Assembly (NCBI RefSeq): GCF_001468265.1
Contig: NZ_LNRZ01000005.1
Coordinates: 248,001 to 312,000 of the forward strand
From: Sphingopyxis sp. H050
GTDB lineage: Bacteria; Pseudomonadota; Alphaproteobacteria; Sphingomonadales; Sphingomonadaceae
Direction: 5' to 3'
DNA: 64,000 nucleotides
Below, piece by piece: positions 35,205-44,877 of the stretch. The notes below the pieces were generated by a model. That model saw nothing but the letters and a program-made list of their open reading frames with translations. It ran no database searches and was not told where the DNA came from. The position numbers and the translations under genes are program-made. How positions within the stretch are numbered: the first letter of the stretch is position 1; each line of letters starts with the position of its first letter.

Positions 35205-36335
35205 TCAGAGCGCCGCTAGCTCGATCCGGTTGCGGCCGCTTTCCTTCGCCCGGTAGAGCGCGTCGTCGGCGGCCTTGAGCGCCGCGCGCGCGTCGCCGAA
35301 GCCGAAGACGTCGGCGACCCCGCCGGAGAAAGTGATCTGGCCGAAGGGCTGGTCGGTCTTGCGGTTGATCAAACGCCGATTGGCGAGCGACTCGCGTGCC
35401 TCGTCGAGCTTCTTCGCGGCTTCGCTCGGCGGCAGGCCGCGGAACAGCATCACGAATTCCTCGCCGCCGTGACGCGCGACATGGCAATGGTCGTTCGAGA
35501 TATGTGCGAGCGTGTCGGCGATCAGCTTGATCACGCGGTCGCCGGCTTCATGGCCGTGGGTGTCGTTGACTTCCTTGAACTTGTCGATGTCGCAGAAGGC
35601 GACCGACAACGGCTCGCACGCGGCGCGCGCTTCCTCATAATGACGTTCGAGCAATACCTCGAACGCGCGTCGGTTCGGCAGGCCGGTGAGATAGTCGACC
35701 TCGGCGTCGCGCTTGGCGCGCGCGAGGCTGCGGCGGAGCGAACGGGCTTCGTCTTCGCTCTTGCGCATTTCCTCTTCGGCGTGGCGCGTGCGCTCGAGCA
35801 TGACCTTGGCGATGTCGGCGAGGTGCGAGACGAGCTCCCCGGTTTTCTGGACCTGTTCGAGGTCGCTGACATGCTCCTCCAGCTTGGTGCCATATTCGCT
35901 GGTCGCGCTGCGCGCGGCCTTGGTGTTCGTCTGAAAGGTTTCTAGGTTCGATTCGAGGCGGGCGACCATACGGTCGAGTTCGGCGCTGTCGGGCTGGATG
36001 GGCTCCTGCTTCGCCAGCTCGTCGAGCCATTGCTGGGTGATGCCTTCGCCGCTTCCGGCGCGCGTTGCAATCTGCCTGGCGAGACGGGGATTGATCCCCG
36101 AAAAGGCGCTGTGAGCGATGAGCAGGTTCGTCGCGGTCACGTCGATATCATGGTCGAGCAGGAAGGCGCTGATCGCGCCGACCAGCTGATGACGCGCCTC
36201 GCGCATCAGGTCATGGGTTACGGCCGAACCTGCTACCCGCTCACCTTCGCGAGCGCCGCCTTCCGCACTCCGTAATCCAAGCCAGCCCAGGAGCCGCCCG
36301 ACCGGCTCGTTCGAAGGTGTTGCGCGTGTGGTCAT
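35205..36335 (-). CDS. diguanylate cyclase (GGDEF domain)
   Basis: A 376-residue cytoplasmic protein. A helical N-terminal domain (about 35-185) with a coiled-coil-like stretch (LEEHVSDLEQVQKTGELVSHL) is followed by a GGDEF domain (about 205-375). The active site is GGEEF at 290-294, with the usual DYLTGLPNRR and DIDKFKEVNDTHGHEAGD. No RxxD inhibitory site precedes it. The absence of membrane segments suggests activation by a cytoplasmic partner or dimerisation. Confidence 0.92.
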   Translation of the reverse strand: MTTRATPSNEPVGRLLGWLGLRSAEGGAREGERVAGSAVTHDLMREARHQLVGAISAFLLDHDIDVTATNLLIAHSAFSGINPRLARQIATRAGSGEGITQQWLDELAKQEPIQPDSAELDRMVARLESNLETFQTNTKAARSATSEYGTKLEEHVSDLEQVQKTGELVSHLADIAKVMLERTRHAEEEMRKSEDEARSLRRSLARAKRDAEVDYLTGLPNRRAFEVLLERHYEEARAACEPLSVAFCDIDKFKEVNDTHGHEAGDRVIKLIADTLAHISNDHCHVARHGGEEFVMLFRGLPPSEAAKKLDEARESLANRRLINRKTDQPFGQITFSGGVADVFGFGDARAALKAADDALYRAKESGRNRIELAAL

Positions 36336-36400
36336 GCGCCATTTAACGGGCGCTGGTCCCCAAGTTTTAATGGCTAACGCAAATTATCCGACAGCGCCGG

Positions 36401-37639
36401 TCACGGCATGATGCGGCCTTCGTCGCGCCCCGGCATCGGTGCCAGCATCGGCACGATGACGGCGGAAATCACCAGCCACACCGCCGAAGCAAGGATCGCT
36501 TGGGCCAGCGTGCGGAAATCGGCGATCATCCCGAACAGCCAGGCGCCGATTGCCATCGCGCCGAAGGTGACCGCTTGATAGATCGCCATGCAGCGTCCGA
36601 GGATCGCCTCGGGCGAGCGAAGCTGCATCGCGACGTTGAGCGTCGTCAGCACCGACACCCACGCCATCCCGGCGACGAACGCCGCGATAAGGATCGCCGG
36701 CAGGCTTTGGATCAATGCGACGGGCAGCATCGCGGCCGCGTAGACCAGCGAGGCGGCGGTCACGATCCGGTCGCTGCCCCAGCGGCGGCGGAGATTGCCC
36801 ACGAGCAGCGCGGCGATGATCGAGCCAGCACCGAAAGCGGCAAGGCACAGGCCGTAGACGGTTTCGGTGCCCTGCAGCCGGTCGCGGACGAGCGAGGGGA
36901 GCAGGGCCTGAAAGCTGATGGCCGGGATGCCAAAGATAAAGCCCCGGATGAGGATGCGGCGCACCGGGTCCGACTGGTAACAGAAGCGCAGACCCGTCGT
37001 GATCGAGGCCAGCATGGGCGAGCGTTTGGGCTCGGCCACCTCGGGATGCCAGCGCATGAGGACGATGATCAGCGCCAGATAGGAGACGGCGTTGAGTGCG
37101 AAGGCCGGCGCGGGGCCGGTGACCGATATGAGAAGTCCTCCGAGCGCCGGACCGGCGCTGCGCGCCAGGTTGAAAGCGATACTGTTGAGCGCAATCGCCT
37201 GCGGCAGATCCTTTGGACCGACCTGCATCCGCACCGACGCCTGCCAAGCGGGACCGTTGAGCGCGGTCCCGGCGCCGACGGCGAGAGTGAAGAAGAGCAG
37301 CAGCAGCGGCGTGATCGCGCCCATCCAGGTCGTCACGGTCAACGCCGCCGAAACGAGCAGCATCCCCGTCTGCGCCGCCAGCATCACGCGTCGCCGGTCG
37401 TAATTATCGGCGATCGCGCCCGCAAAGACGCCGAGCAGCAGGATCGGGATCGTCGCACCCGCCTGCACCAGCGCGATCAGCATGTGCGACCGGGTGAGTT
37501 CGGTCATCAGCCAAGCGGCACCGACCGACTGGATCATCGATCCCATGTTCGACGCGAGATTGGCGATCCAGATCGCGCGAAAGGCGGGGTAGCGAAAGGG
37601 GGCGAGTGCGGAAGGCGGGGAAGGCGTGTCGGGACTCAC
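36401..37639 (-). CDS. MFS transporter (EntS/DUF894-like)
   Basis: A 412-residue, 12-helix MFS protein. The N-terminal FRAIWIANLASNMGSMIQSVGAAW and the loop GAIADNYDRRRVMLAAQ place it in the enterobactin-exporter-like MFS_3 group. A GTG start at 37639 with AGGCGGGGAAGC before it is favoured; an upstream ATG at 37675 would add 12 arginine-rich residues. It is downstream of bglX on the same strand with a 42-base gap, so it may belong to the glucoside regulon, though its family usually exports small molecules. Confidence 0.85.
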   Translation of the reverse strand: MSPDTPSPPSALAPFRYPAFRAIWIANLASNMGSMIQSVGAAWLMTELTRSHMLIALVQAGATIPILLLGVFAGAIADNYDRRRVMLAAQTGMLLVSAALTVTTWMGAITPLLLLFFTLAVGAGTALNGPAWQASVRMQVGPKDLPQAIALNSIAFNLARSAGPALGGLLISVTGPAPAFALNAVSYLALIIVLMRWHPEVAEPKRSPMLASITTGLRFCYQSDPVRRILIRGFIFGIPAISFQALLPSLVRDRLQGTETVYGLCLAAFGAGSIIAALLVGNLRRRWGSDRIVTAASLVYAAAMLPVALIQSLPAILIAAFVAGMAWVSVLTTLNVAMQLRSPEAILGRCMAIYQAVTFGAMAIGAWLFGMIADFRTLAQAILASAVWLVISAVIVPMLAPMPGRDEGRIMP

Positions 37640-37681
37640 GCTTCCCCGCCTAGACCTGCGCCGCGGGTGCGGCAAGCGGGG

Positions 37682-40003
37682 CTATTCGGTGAGTTCGAAA
37701 TCGGCCTCGCCGCCCTCGGCCGACGACGGCCCGATCCACAGCTTGAATGCGCCGGGCTCGCTGCCCCAGCTCATGTCTTGGCGCGTAAAGGCCAGGTCGG
37801 CGTCGGTCAGGGTAAAGCGCACGGTGCGCTTCTCCCCCTTTTTCAGCGCGATCTTTTCAAAGCCCTTCAATTCCTTGACCGGCCTGGTCACCGATCCGGT
37901 AACGTCGTGGACATAGAGCTGCACGACCTCTTCGCCGTCGCGGGCGCCGCTGTTGGTGACGGTGACGCTTGCGGTCAGCGTCTCGCCCGGCGCGATTTTC
38001 GCCTTGTCGAGCGTAACCGGCGAATAAGTAAAGCTGGTGTAGCTGAGGCCATAGCCGAAAGGATAAAGCGGCGTGTTCGGCGTATCGAGATAGCGCGACA
38101 CATATTTGGCGTTGGGGTCCTTCGGATTGATCGGCCGCCCGGTGTTCTTCATGTCGTAATAGATCGGCACCTGCCCGACATTGCGCGGGAAGGTGACGGG
38201 CAGCTTCGCCGACGGATTATAGTCGCCGTACAGAACGTCGGCGATCGCATGGCCGCCCATCGTGCCCGGATACCAGGCCTCCAGGATCGCATCGGCATTG
38301 GCGTCGGCCCATTCGATGCTGTTCGGGCGCCCGCTCAGCAGTACGAGGATGATCGGCTTTCCGGTCTTCTTGAGCTCTTCGAGCAGCGCCTGCTGGTTGC
38401 CGGGAAGGTCCAGGGAGGTCCGGCTCGCGGCCTCCCCGGTCATGTCCCACTTCTCACCCATCGCGGCGATGATCACGTCCGATTTCTGCGCCAGCGCGAG
38501 CGCCTCGGCAAAGCCGTCGCTCTTGCCGGCGTCCTCGAAGCCATAGCCCGCGCCGCGGGCATAGCCGACGCTCGTTCCCTTCGGCGCGCGCGCCTGCAGC
38601 CCTTCGAGCAGCGTCACCGGACGCGTCTTGCGATCGCCCGCCGCGGCCCAGCTGCCGATCATGTCTTCCTTGCTGTTGCCGAGCGGACCGATCACCGCGA
38701 TCGACTTCGCCGACGCGGCGAGGGGCAGGGCGTTGTCCTTGTTCTTCAGGAGGACGATCGACTTGCGCGCCACATCGCGCGCGGCCTCCAGGAATTCGGG
38801 CTTGTAGATCGTCGCCTTCTCGCGCGCCTCGACCGAATAGCGATAGGGATCCTCGAACAGCCCGCGGCGGTACTTCATTTCGAGGATCAGCTTCACCGCC
38901 TCGTCGACGCGCGCGACGTCGACCTTGCCCTCGGCAACCGATTTCGCGAGATATTCCATGAACACCGCGCCTTGCAGGTCCATGTCGACCCCGGCGTTGA
39001 TCGCCTGTTCGCCCGCCTGTTTCAGATCCTTCGAATAACCGTGCGCGACCATTTCGTTGATCGACGTGTAATCGGTTACCACAAAGCCCTTGAAGCCCCA
39101 TTTCTCGCGCAGCACGTCGGTGAGCAGATAGTGGCTGCCCGACGCCGGGACGCCGTCATACTCGTTGAACGCGGTCATGAAGGTCGCGGCGCCGGCGTCG
39201 GCCGCGGCCTTGAACGGGGGCAGATAGACGTCGCGCAGCGTCCGCTCCGAAATATCGACGGTGTGATAGTCGCGTCCCGCCTGCGCCGCGCCATAGGCGG
39301 CGAAATGCTTCGCGGTCGCCAGCACGGTATCGATGCGCCGCAGATCGTCGCCCTGGAAACCGCGGACCCGCGCCTTCGCGATCTCGCTGCCGAGGAAGAC
39401 ATCTTCGCCCGATCCTTCCGACACGCGGCCCCAGCGCGGGTCGCGCGCGACGTCGACCATCGGCGCGAAGGTCCAGTGAATGCCTTCGGCCGCCGCCTCG
39501 GTCGCCGAAACTCGAGCAGCCTTTTCAATGGCTTTCATGTCCCAGCTCGCCGATTCACCGAGCGAGATGGGAAAGATGGTGCGGTGGCCATGGACGACGT
39601 CATAGCCGAAGAGGAGCGGGATTTTGAGCCGCGTTTCCTCGACTGCAAGCCGCTGCAGCTCGCGCGTATATTTGGCGGTGAAGGCGTTGAAGATCGATCC
39701 GATGCGACCCTTGCGGATGTCGTCCTGATAGCCCTGTCGCATCGTCGGGCCGGTCGAATCCCAGTCGCTGGTGAGCAGCGACAGCTGGCCAATCTTTTCC
39801 TCCAGCGTCATCTTCGCCATCAGCTCGGCGATGAACTTGTCCATCGCCGGGTCGGGCTTCATCCATCCGGTCGAATCTACTTCGGCCGCGGACTGCTGTG
39901 CCCGCGCGGCCGGTTTGGCGAGGAGCGGGGCGGAAGAGAGCTGGGCGACAACCATCAGGGCAGCAAGCGTCAGGCTGGCAAGATTGCGCGATTTCGGCGG
40001 CAT
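37682..40003 (-). CDS. bglX: periplasmic beta-glucosidase, GH3
   Basis: A 773-residue secreted enzyme with a signal peptide (about 1-30). It has the GH3 N-terminal barrel, the alpha/beta sandwich domain and a C-terminal fibronectin III-like domain. The catalytic nucleophile is Asp311 in KGFVVTDYTS. Other family marks are AKHFAAYGAAQAGRDY, DVARDPRWGR, LLKNKDNALPL and the FnIII start at about 680. It probably releases glucose from beta-linked oligosaccharides in the periplasm. It is divergent from the TonB receptor, and the LacI-type operator lies in the shared gap. Confidence 0.95.
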   Translation of the reverse strand: MPPKSRNLASLTLAALMVVAQLSSAPLLAKPAARAQQSAAEVDSTGWMKPDPAMDKFIAELMAKMTLEEKIGQLSLLTSDWDSTGPTMRQGYQDDIRKGRIGSIFNAFTAKYTRELQRLAVEETRLKIPLLFGYDVVHGHRTIFPISLGESASWDMKAIEKAARVSATEAAAEGIHWTFAPMVDVARDPRWGRVSEGSGEDVFLGSEIAKARVRGFQGDDLRRIDTVLATAKHFAAYGAAQAGRDYHTVDISERTLRDVYLPPFKAAADAGAATFMTAFNEYDGVPASGSHYLLTDVLREKWGFKGFVVTDYTSINEMVAHGYSKDLKQAGEQAINAGVDMDLQGAVFMEYLAKSVAEGKVDVARVDEAVKLILEMKYRRGLFEDPYRYSVEAREKATIYKPEFLEAARDVARKSIVLLKNKDNALPLAASAKSIAVIGPLGNSKEDMIGSWAAAGDRKTRPVTLLEGLQARAPKGTSVGYARGAGYGFEDAGKSDGFAEALALAQKSDVIIAAMGEKWDMTGEAASRTSLDLPGNQQALLEELKKTGKPIILVLLSGRPNSIEWADANADAILEAWYPGTMGGHAIADVLYGDYNPSAKLPVTFPRNVGQVPIYYDMKNTGRPINPKDPNAKYVSRYLDTPNTPLYPFGYGLSYTSFTYSPVTLDKAKIAPGETLTASVTVTNSGARDGEEVVQLYVHDVTGSVTRPVKELKGFEKIALKKGEKRTVRFTLTDADLAFTRQDMSWGSEPGAFKLWIGPSSAEGGEADFELTE

Positions 40004-40124
40004 GATTCGTCCTTCCCCATTGGGTCTCTCTTTAGTTTATGGCGCACGGATTGGCGGTTTAAAGTCATTTCCGGGCCGGTCCCGGGTCCGCTTTGCTGTG
40101 TCGCTTCCCTCTATACAGCTATCG

Positions 40125-40138
40125 TGAAACCGGTTACA
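40125..40138 (+). promoter_or_regulatory. LacI-type operator in the bglX/TonB-receptor gap
   Basis: TGAAACCGGTTACA, a near-palindrome centred on AACCGGTT as in GalR/LacI-family operators. It lies 114 bases upstream of the receptor start, just downstream of a TATACA that could be a -10 box (40112-40117). An almost identical site occurs at 56902-56915. The 248-base gap (40004-40251) contains no other recognisable element. Confidence 0.7.
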
Positions 40139-40251
40139 AATCAAATCAACAACGAATACGGGTTCCCCGTGATTCGGCGTCGTATCGGCTCAAAAGCCGG
40201 GCGTATCTGCCGGAAACGGAGAGTTCGGGGCACGTTTAATGGGAGGATGCC

Positions 40252-43200
40252 GTGAAGTCATACCGTCAGATTCAGAATAATGCCGCGCGCCGGTCGCATG
40301 TCCGGATGCTTGCTGCGGCGCTTGCCTATAGCAGCGCCGGCGCGGCGCTTGCGCTCGGCATGGCGGCGCCCGCGCAGGCGCAGGTTTCAAACGCATCGCT
40401 TCGCGGCAATGTGAAAGCCGACGGCGGCGTGTCGCAGGTCACCGCGATCAACGTGAACACCGGCCTGACGCGCAGCGTATCGGTGGCTGCGAACGGCAGC
40501 TATAATTTCGCCTCGCTCCCCGCTGGCACATACCGCCTCGAACTCACGACACCGAATGGCGTGCGCCGGACGGATGATTTTACCCTGAATGTCGCCCAGA
40601 GCGCCGTGCTTGATTTCGATTTCTCGTCCGAAGATATCGCCTCGGGCGACGGCGATGCGATCATCGTCACGGGCAGCCGCATCCGATCGATGGAGGGCGG
40701 CGAAGTTGGCACCAATATCTCGCAGCGCCTGATCGAGGTCCTGCCGCAGAACAATCGCAACTTCCTGGCCTTTGCCGACCTCGCGCCGGGCGTTCAGTTC
40801 GTGACCAACGGCAGCGATCAATCGCGTTTGCAGGGCGGCGCGCAGGGCAGCAACGCGGTCAACATCTTCATCGATGGTGTCGGGCAGAAGGACTATGTCC
40901 TGAAGAACGGCATCACAGGTCAGGATTCGACGCAGGGTAACCCGTTCCCGCAGCTCGCGATCGGTGAGTATCGCGTCATCAGTTCGAACTACAAGGCCGA
41001 ATATGACCAAGTCAGCTCGGTCGCGGTCACCGCAATCACCAAGTCGGGCACCAACGAATTCCATGGCGAAGGCTTCATCGACTTCACCAATCAGGATTTG
41101 CGCGACCGCCGTCCGAACGAAAATTTCCCGCGCTATATCCCGAAGACGCGCACCAAGGACTTGCAGTTCGGCGGCGCGCTCGGCGGGCCTATCATCAAGG
41201 ATATGTTGCACTTTTTCGTGACCTACGAAGGCAAGCGCCGCGTCAATCCGCGCGACGTGACGCCGGGTCTGGATCTGCCCGTTTCCTATTTCCCGACCGA
41301 ATATCAGGGTGTGTTCGGATCGGCGAACGAGACGTTCAACGAGAATCTCTATTTCGGAAAGCTCAACTTCACCCCGACCTCGAACGACCTGTTCGAATTT
41401 TCGGTCAAATATCGCGACGAGAGCGGCGAGCAGTTCAACAGCGGCATCGCCGCGTTCGAAACCCGCACGATCGCAAAGGTCGAGGAATGGCGTGGTCTCG
41501 CGCGCTGGGAGCATACGGGCGATACCTGGGTCAACGACTTCAAGGTCGCGTATGAAGATGTGACCTGGGGACCGCGCCCGCTCAATTTCGGCAATGTCTC
41601 GATCTTCAACGCTACCGTCCCGAACACGCCGCCTGCAACAGGATCGCGCCGCGGCGATATTCTTCGCATCGGCGCCGGCAGCAACTTCCAGGACAAGGGC
41701 CAGAGCGGCTGGCAGGTGTCGAACGACTTCACTTACACCGGGCTTGAAGGACATACATTCAAGGTCGGCGTGAAGGGCAAGTGGATCAAGCTCAACACCA
41801 ATACCCAGAACGGCGTGAATCCCGTTTTCACCTACAATGTGAACTACAACCCGAACGGGGGCACGTTCAACGACGACATCCCCTATCGCATGGTGTTCAG
41901 CGCGCCGGTTGATGGCGGCGATCCGAACATCACCTCGAACAATTTCCAGTTCGGCGTCTATGCGCAGGACGATTGGGAATATGACGACCGGTTGACGCTC
42001 AATATCGGCCTGCGTTGGGATTATGAGCGCACCCCGGCGTTCCTGAACTATGTTCACGATCCCGCGATCGCCAATTTCGTGGCGGGCCGCGCCTCCTACA
42101 CCGGGCCGAACGGTGTCGTGACGCCGCCGTACGCAAACCTGGCGAATGCCGATTACGACATCGACGACTATATCTCGACGGGTTCGGAACGTAAGGCGTT
42201 CAAGGGTGCGTGGCAGCCGCGTGTCGGCTTCACCTACGCGCTCGACGACGAAAAGCGATTCTCGATCTTCGGCGGTTACGGCCGCTCTTATGACCGCACG
42301 CAGTTCGACTTCATCCAGCAGGAGCTGTCGCAGGGCCTGTTCGCGACTCGGACGTTCAACTTCAACAACCCCGGCGATACGACCAACGTCTGCGCACCGA
42401 GCGCGACCTGCATCGCCTGGAATCCGGCTTATCTGACGCCGGAAGGCCGCGCGGCGCTGATCGCCGGGCTGCCCGTCGGCGCCGGACGCGAACTGCGCTT
42501 CATCAACAACAAGCTGAAGACACCCTATTCGGACCAGTTCAGCCTGGGCGCCCGCGGTCGGTTCGACCTGCTCGATCTCGAAGTCGGCTACAGCTATGTC
42601 GAGAGCAAGGACGGCTTCGCCTATCTGCTCGGCAACCGCCGTGCGAACGGCACGTTCTTCCCGGCCACCGGCAACCCGGACTCGCCGTTCGGCTTCCCGC
42701 CGGCGCCGTTCGGCAGCATCATCATCGGCACGAATGGGATCGAGACGCGCGCCAACACAGCATATTTCAAGCTGACGAAGCGCTATACGCAATTCTCGCC
42801 GTGGAGCCTCGATGCGACCTATACCTTCACCGATGCCGAGGAAAACCGGCAGTTTGGCGAGACCTTCAGCCTCGATTTCCCGAACATGGATGCCTATCCC
42901 TTCATCACTTCAACCGGCGTGCGCAAGCATCGCTTCGTGATGGCGGGCTCGGTGGACATTCCCTACGGAATCACGCTGTCGGGCAAGTTCCAGATCGCCT
43001 CGCCGAAATATCTTGCGGCTTTTGTGTTCACGCCGGGCAATCCGAACAGCCGCGACGTGATTTCGACGAAGACCGAGGGGAATGGGGATCTCTGGGGCTA
43101 TCGCCAGATGGATCTGTCGATCACCAAGAACATCCCGCTCAAGTTCATCAACGACGACACACGCATCCGCCTGCGCGTCGACATCATCAACTTGTTCAAC

Positions 43201-43311
43201 GACCGCAACTTCAGCGGCTTCAATGCAACGACCGGGCTTCGCAACCCGACCGACTATGCGATTGATGGCCCGCCGCGGACGATTAAGCTATCAGCCGGTT
43301 TCTCTTTCTGA
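40252..43311 (+). CDS. TonB-dependent receptor, Oar-like with carboxypeptidase-regulatory domain
   Basis: A 1019-residue outer membrane receptor. A long signal peptide (to about residue 43) is followed by a CarboxypepD-regulatory-like domain (about 46-125, VSNASLRGNV through DFDFSS). Then come a plug domain beginning at DAIIVTGSRI (about 137) and a 22-strand barrel ending in KLSAGFSF with the terminal Phe expected for outer membrane insertion. It starts with GTG at 40252 after GGGAGG. Location between glycosidase genes indicates import of glucan oligosaccharides. Confidence 0.93.
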   Translation: MKSYRQIQNNAARRSHVRMLAAALAYSSAGAALALGMAAPAQAQVSNASLRGNVKADGGVSQVTAINVNTGLTRSVSVAANGSYNFASLPAGTYRLELTTPNGVRRTDDFTLNVAQSAVLDFDFSSEDIASGDGDAIIVTGSRIRSMEGGEVGTNISQRLIEVLPQNNRNFLAFADLAPGVQFVTNGSDQSRLQGGAQGSNAVNIFIDGVGQKDYVLKNGITGQDSTQGNPFPQLAIGEYRVISSNYKAEYDQVSSVAVTAITKSGTNEFHGEGFIDFTNQDLRDRRPNENFPRYIPKTRTKDLQFGGALGGPIIKDMLHFFVTYEGKRRVNPRDVTPGLDLPVSYFPTEYQGVFGSANETFNENLYFGKLNFTPTSNDLFEFSVKYRDESGEQFNSGIAAFETRTIAKVEEWRGLARWEHTGDTWVNDFKVAYEDVTWGPRPLNFGNVSIFNATVPNTPPATGSRRGDILRIGAGSNFQDKGQSGWQVSNDFTYTGLEGHTFKVGVKGKWIKLNTNTQNGVNPVFTYNVNYNPNGGTFNDDIPYRMVFSAPVDGGDPNITSNNFQFGVYAQDDWEYDDRLTLNIGLRWDYERTPAFLNYVHDPAIANFVAGRASYTGPNGVVTPPYANLANADYDIDDYISTGSERKAFKGAWQPRVGFTYALDDEKRFSIFGGYGRSYDRTQFDFIQQELSQGLFATRTFNFNNPGDTTNVCAPSATCIAWNPAYLTPEGRAALIAGLPVGAGRELRFINNKLKTPYSDQFSLGARGRFDLLDLEVGYSYVESKDGFAYLLGNRRANGTFFPATGNPDSPFGFPPAPFGSIIIGTNGIETRANTAYFKLTKRYTQFSPWSLDATYTFTDAEENRQFGETFSLDFPNMDAYPFITSTGVRKHRFVMAGSVDIPYGITLSGKFQIASPKYLAAFVFTPGNPNSRDVISTKTEGNGDLWGYRQMDLSITKNIPLKFINDDTRIRLRVDIINLFNDRNFSGFNATTGLRNPTDYAIDGPPRTIKLSAGFSF

Positions 43312-43323
43312 CCGGCTGAATAG

Positions 43324-43370
43324 GACGCCCGGCCACACACCCCTCCCGTTGGCCGGGCGTCTTTCTTTTT
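43324..43370 (+). terminator. intrinsic terminator/attenuator between receptor and glucanase
   Basis: A 12-bp stem GACGCCCGGCCA/TGGCCGGGCGTC with a 14-base loop, followed by TTTCTTTTT. It lies 12 bases after the receptor stop and its tail abuts the GGAG of the next gene, so readthrough probably sets lower glucanase expression. Confidence 0.85.
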
Positions 43371-43380
43371 GGAGTATGTG

Positions 43381-44877
43381 ATGTCGTTCCGGATCGGGGC
43401 GTTCGCCTTGCCCCTCGTGGCGTTGACCGCTGCCTGCGTCGCCAGTCCCGCGCCGTCCGCGACAACATCGTCCGCCACCGCCGCTCTGGCGCCGATGACC
43501 GAGGCGGCTTTTTCGGAAGAGTTGACCCAGCGGACCTTCCGCTATTTCTGGGACACCACGGACACCAAACGCTGTCTCGCGCCCGACCGCTGGCCGAGCA
43601 ATCCCTTCTCGTCGATCGCGGCGACGGGCTTTGCACTGACTGCCTATGGCATCGGGGCCGAGCGCGGTTATGTGTCCCGCGCCGAAGCCGCGGCGCGCAC
43701 GCGCGATTGCCTGCGCTTCTATTGGACCGCGCCGCAAGGACCGGAAGCCGCGGGGAACACCGGCTATAAAGGCTTCTACTATCACTTTCTGAAGAACGAC
43801 GACGGCACGCGCTTTCGCAATGTCGAGCTATCGACCGTTGACACCAGCCTGTTCCTCGGCGGCGTGCTGTTTGCGCAAAGCTATTACGATCGAAGCGATC
43901 CGGTCGAGGCCGAGATCCGCGATCTGGCGGAGAAGATCTACACCCGCGTCGACTGGCGCTGGGCGCAGCGCAATACCACCGGCACGCAGGCCGATAACCT
44001 CCGCAACTCGCACGCGATCACCATGGGCTGGAAGCCCGAGAAGGGGTGGGAGACGCACGACTGGGTCGGCTATAACGAGGGCATGCTCGTCTATGTGCTC
44101 GCGCTCGGCTCGCCGACCCACGCGGTCGACAAAGATGCGTGGGACAAGGGCTGGGCGGCCGATCTGGAAAAGGACTGGGGCAGCTTCTACGGGCAGCAGC
44201 ATTTGCAGTTCGAGCCGCTGTTCGGCCATCAGTACAGCCATGTCTGGGTCGATTTCCGGGGTATTCGGGACGAGTTCATGCGCGCCAAGGGCATCGATTA
44301 TTTCGAGAACAGCCGCCGCGCGACTTTGGCGCAGCGCGCCTATGGTGCCGCCAATCCGAACAAATGGGTGGGCTACAGCGCCGACATCTGGGGCTGGACC
44401 GCGTCGGACGGGCCGGGATATTCCGAGGGCAAGTATCGCGTGAACGGCACCTCGCGTGCGTTTAACGGCTATATGGCGCGCGGCGTCAGCGCGATCCGCG
44501 TCGTCGATGATGGCACGGTCGTTCCGACCGCGGCGGGCGGTTCGGTCGCCTTCGCGCCCGAGGTCGCGATCCCGGCGCTGATGGCGATGCGCACACAGTA
44601 CGGGTCGCGCCTCTATACCCGCTATGGCTTCAAGGATGCCTTCAACCCCAGCTTCACGTTCGCTGATGCGACATCGGGCGACGGGACGATCGATCCGGTG
44701 CAGGGCTGGATCGCGAACGACTATCTTGGCATCGACCAAGGGCCGATCCTGATGATGATGGAGAACCACCGCAGCGGCTTCGTCTGGAAAGTGATGCGCA
44801 AGAACCCGCACATCGTGCGCGGGTTGAAGCGGATCGGCTTTACTGGCGGCTGGCTCGATCAGGCCAAGCCCGAGTAA
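43381..44877 (+). CDS. glucoamylase-family (PF10091, GH144-like) lipoprotein
   Basis: A 498-residue protein with a lipoprotein signal peptide ending LTAAC (Cys19). The body matches the bacterial 'glycoamylase' family: TFRYFWDTTD at the start, then FSSIAATGFALTAYGIG, GYKGFYYHFL, ELSTVDTSLFLGGVLF, GYNEGMLVYVLALGSP, HQYSHVWVDFR and WGWTASDGP. Characterised members of PF10091 are endo-beta-1,2-glucanases (GH144). Whether this one acts on beta-1,2-glucan cannot be told from sequence. Met 43381 is chosen over 43369, which gives four extra residues. Confidence 0.85.
   Translation: MSFRIGAFALPLVALTAACVASPAPSATTSSATAALAPMTEAAFSEELTQRTFRYFWDTTDTKRCLAPDRWPSNPFSSIAATGFALTAYGIGAERGYVSRAEAAARTRDCLRFYWTAPQGPEAAGNTGYKGFYYHFLKNDDGTRFRNVELSTVDTSLFLGGVLFAQSYYDRSDPVEAEIRDLAEKIYTRVDWRWAQRNTTGTQADNLRNSHAITMGWKPEKGWETHDWVGYNEGMLVYVLALGSPTHAVDKDAWDKGWAADLEKDWGSFYGQQHLQFEPLFGHQYSHVWVDFRGIRDEFMRAKGIDYFENSRRATLAQRAYGAANPNKWVGYSADIWGWTASDGPGYSEGKYRVNGTSRAFNGYMARGVSAIRVVDDGTVVPTAAGGSVAFAPEVAIPALMAMRTQYGSRLYTRYGFKDAFNPSFTFADATSGDGTIDPVQGWIANDYLGIDQGPILMMMENHRSGFVWKVMRKNPHIVRGLKRIGFTGGWLDQAKPE

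Noticed and set aside
36500..40255. A 1251-codon plus-strand open frame opposite the MFS and bglX genes
   Set aside because: It is antisense to two clearly recognisable genes, is rich in Arg, Asp, Ala and Gln, and has no domain. High GC with biased third positions makes such shadows long.
40387..42792. An 801-codon minus-strand open frame inside the TonB receptor gene
   Set aside because: Antisense shadow of a well-supported receptor; no plausible start signal or domain.
43324..43370. Member of the dispersed repeat families
   Set aside because: It has a single stem with a T-run and no second copy in the window; it is better explained as an intrinsic terminator.
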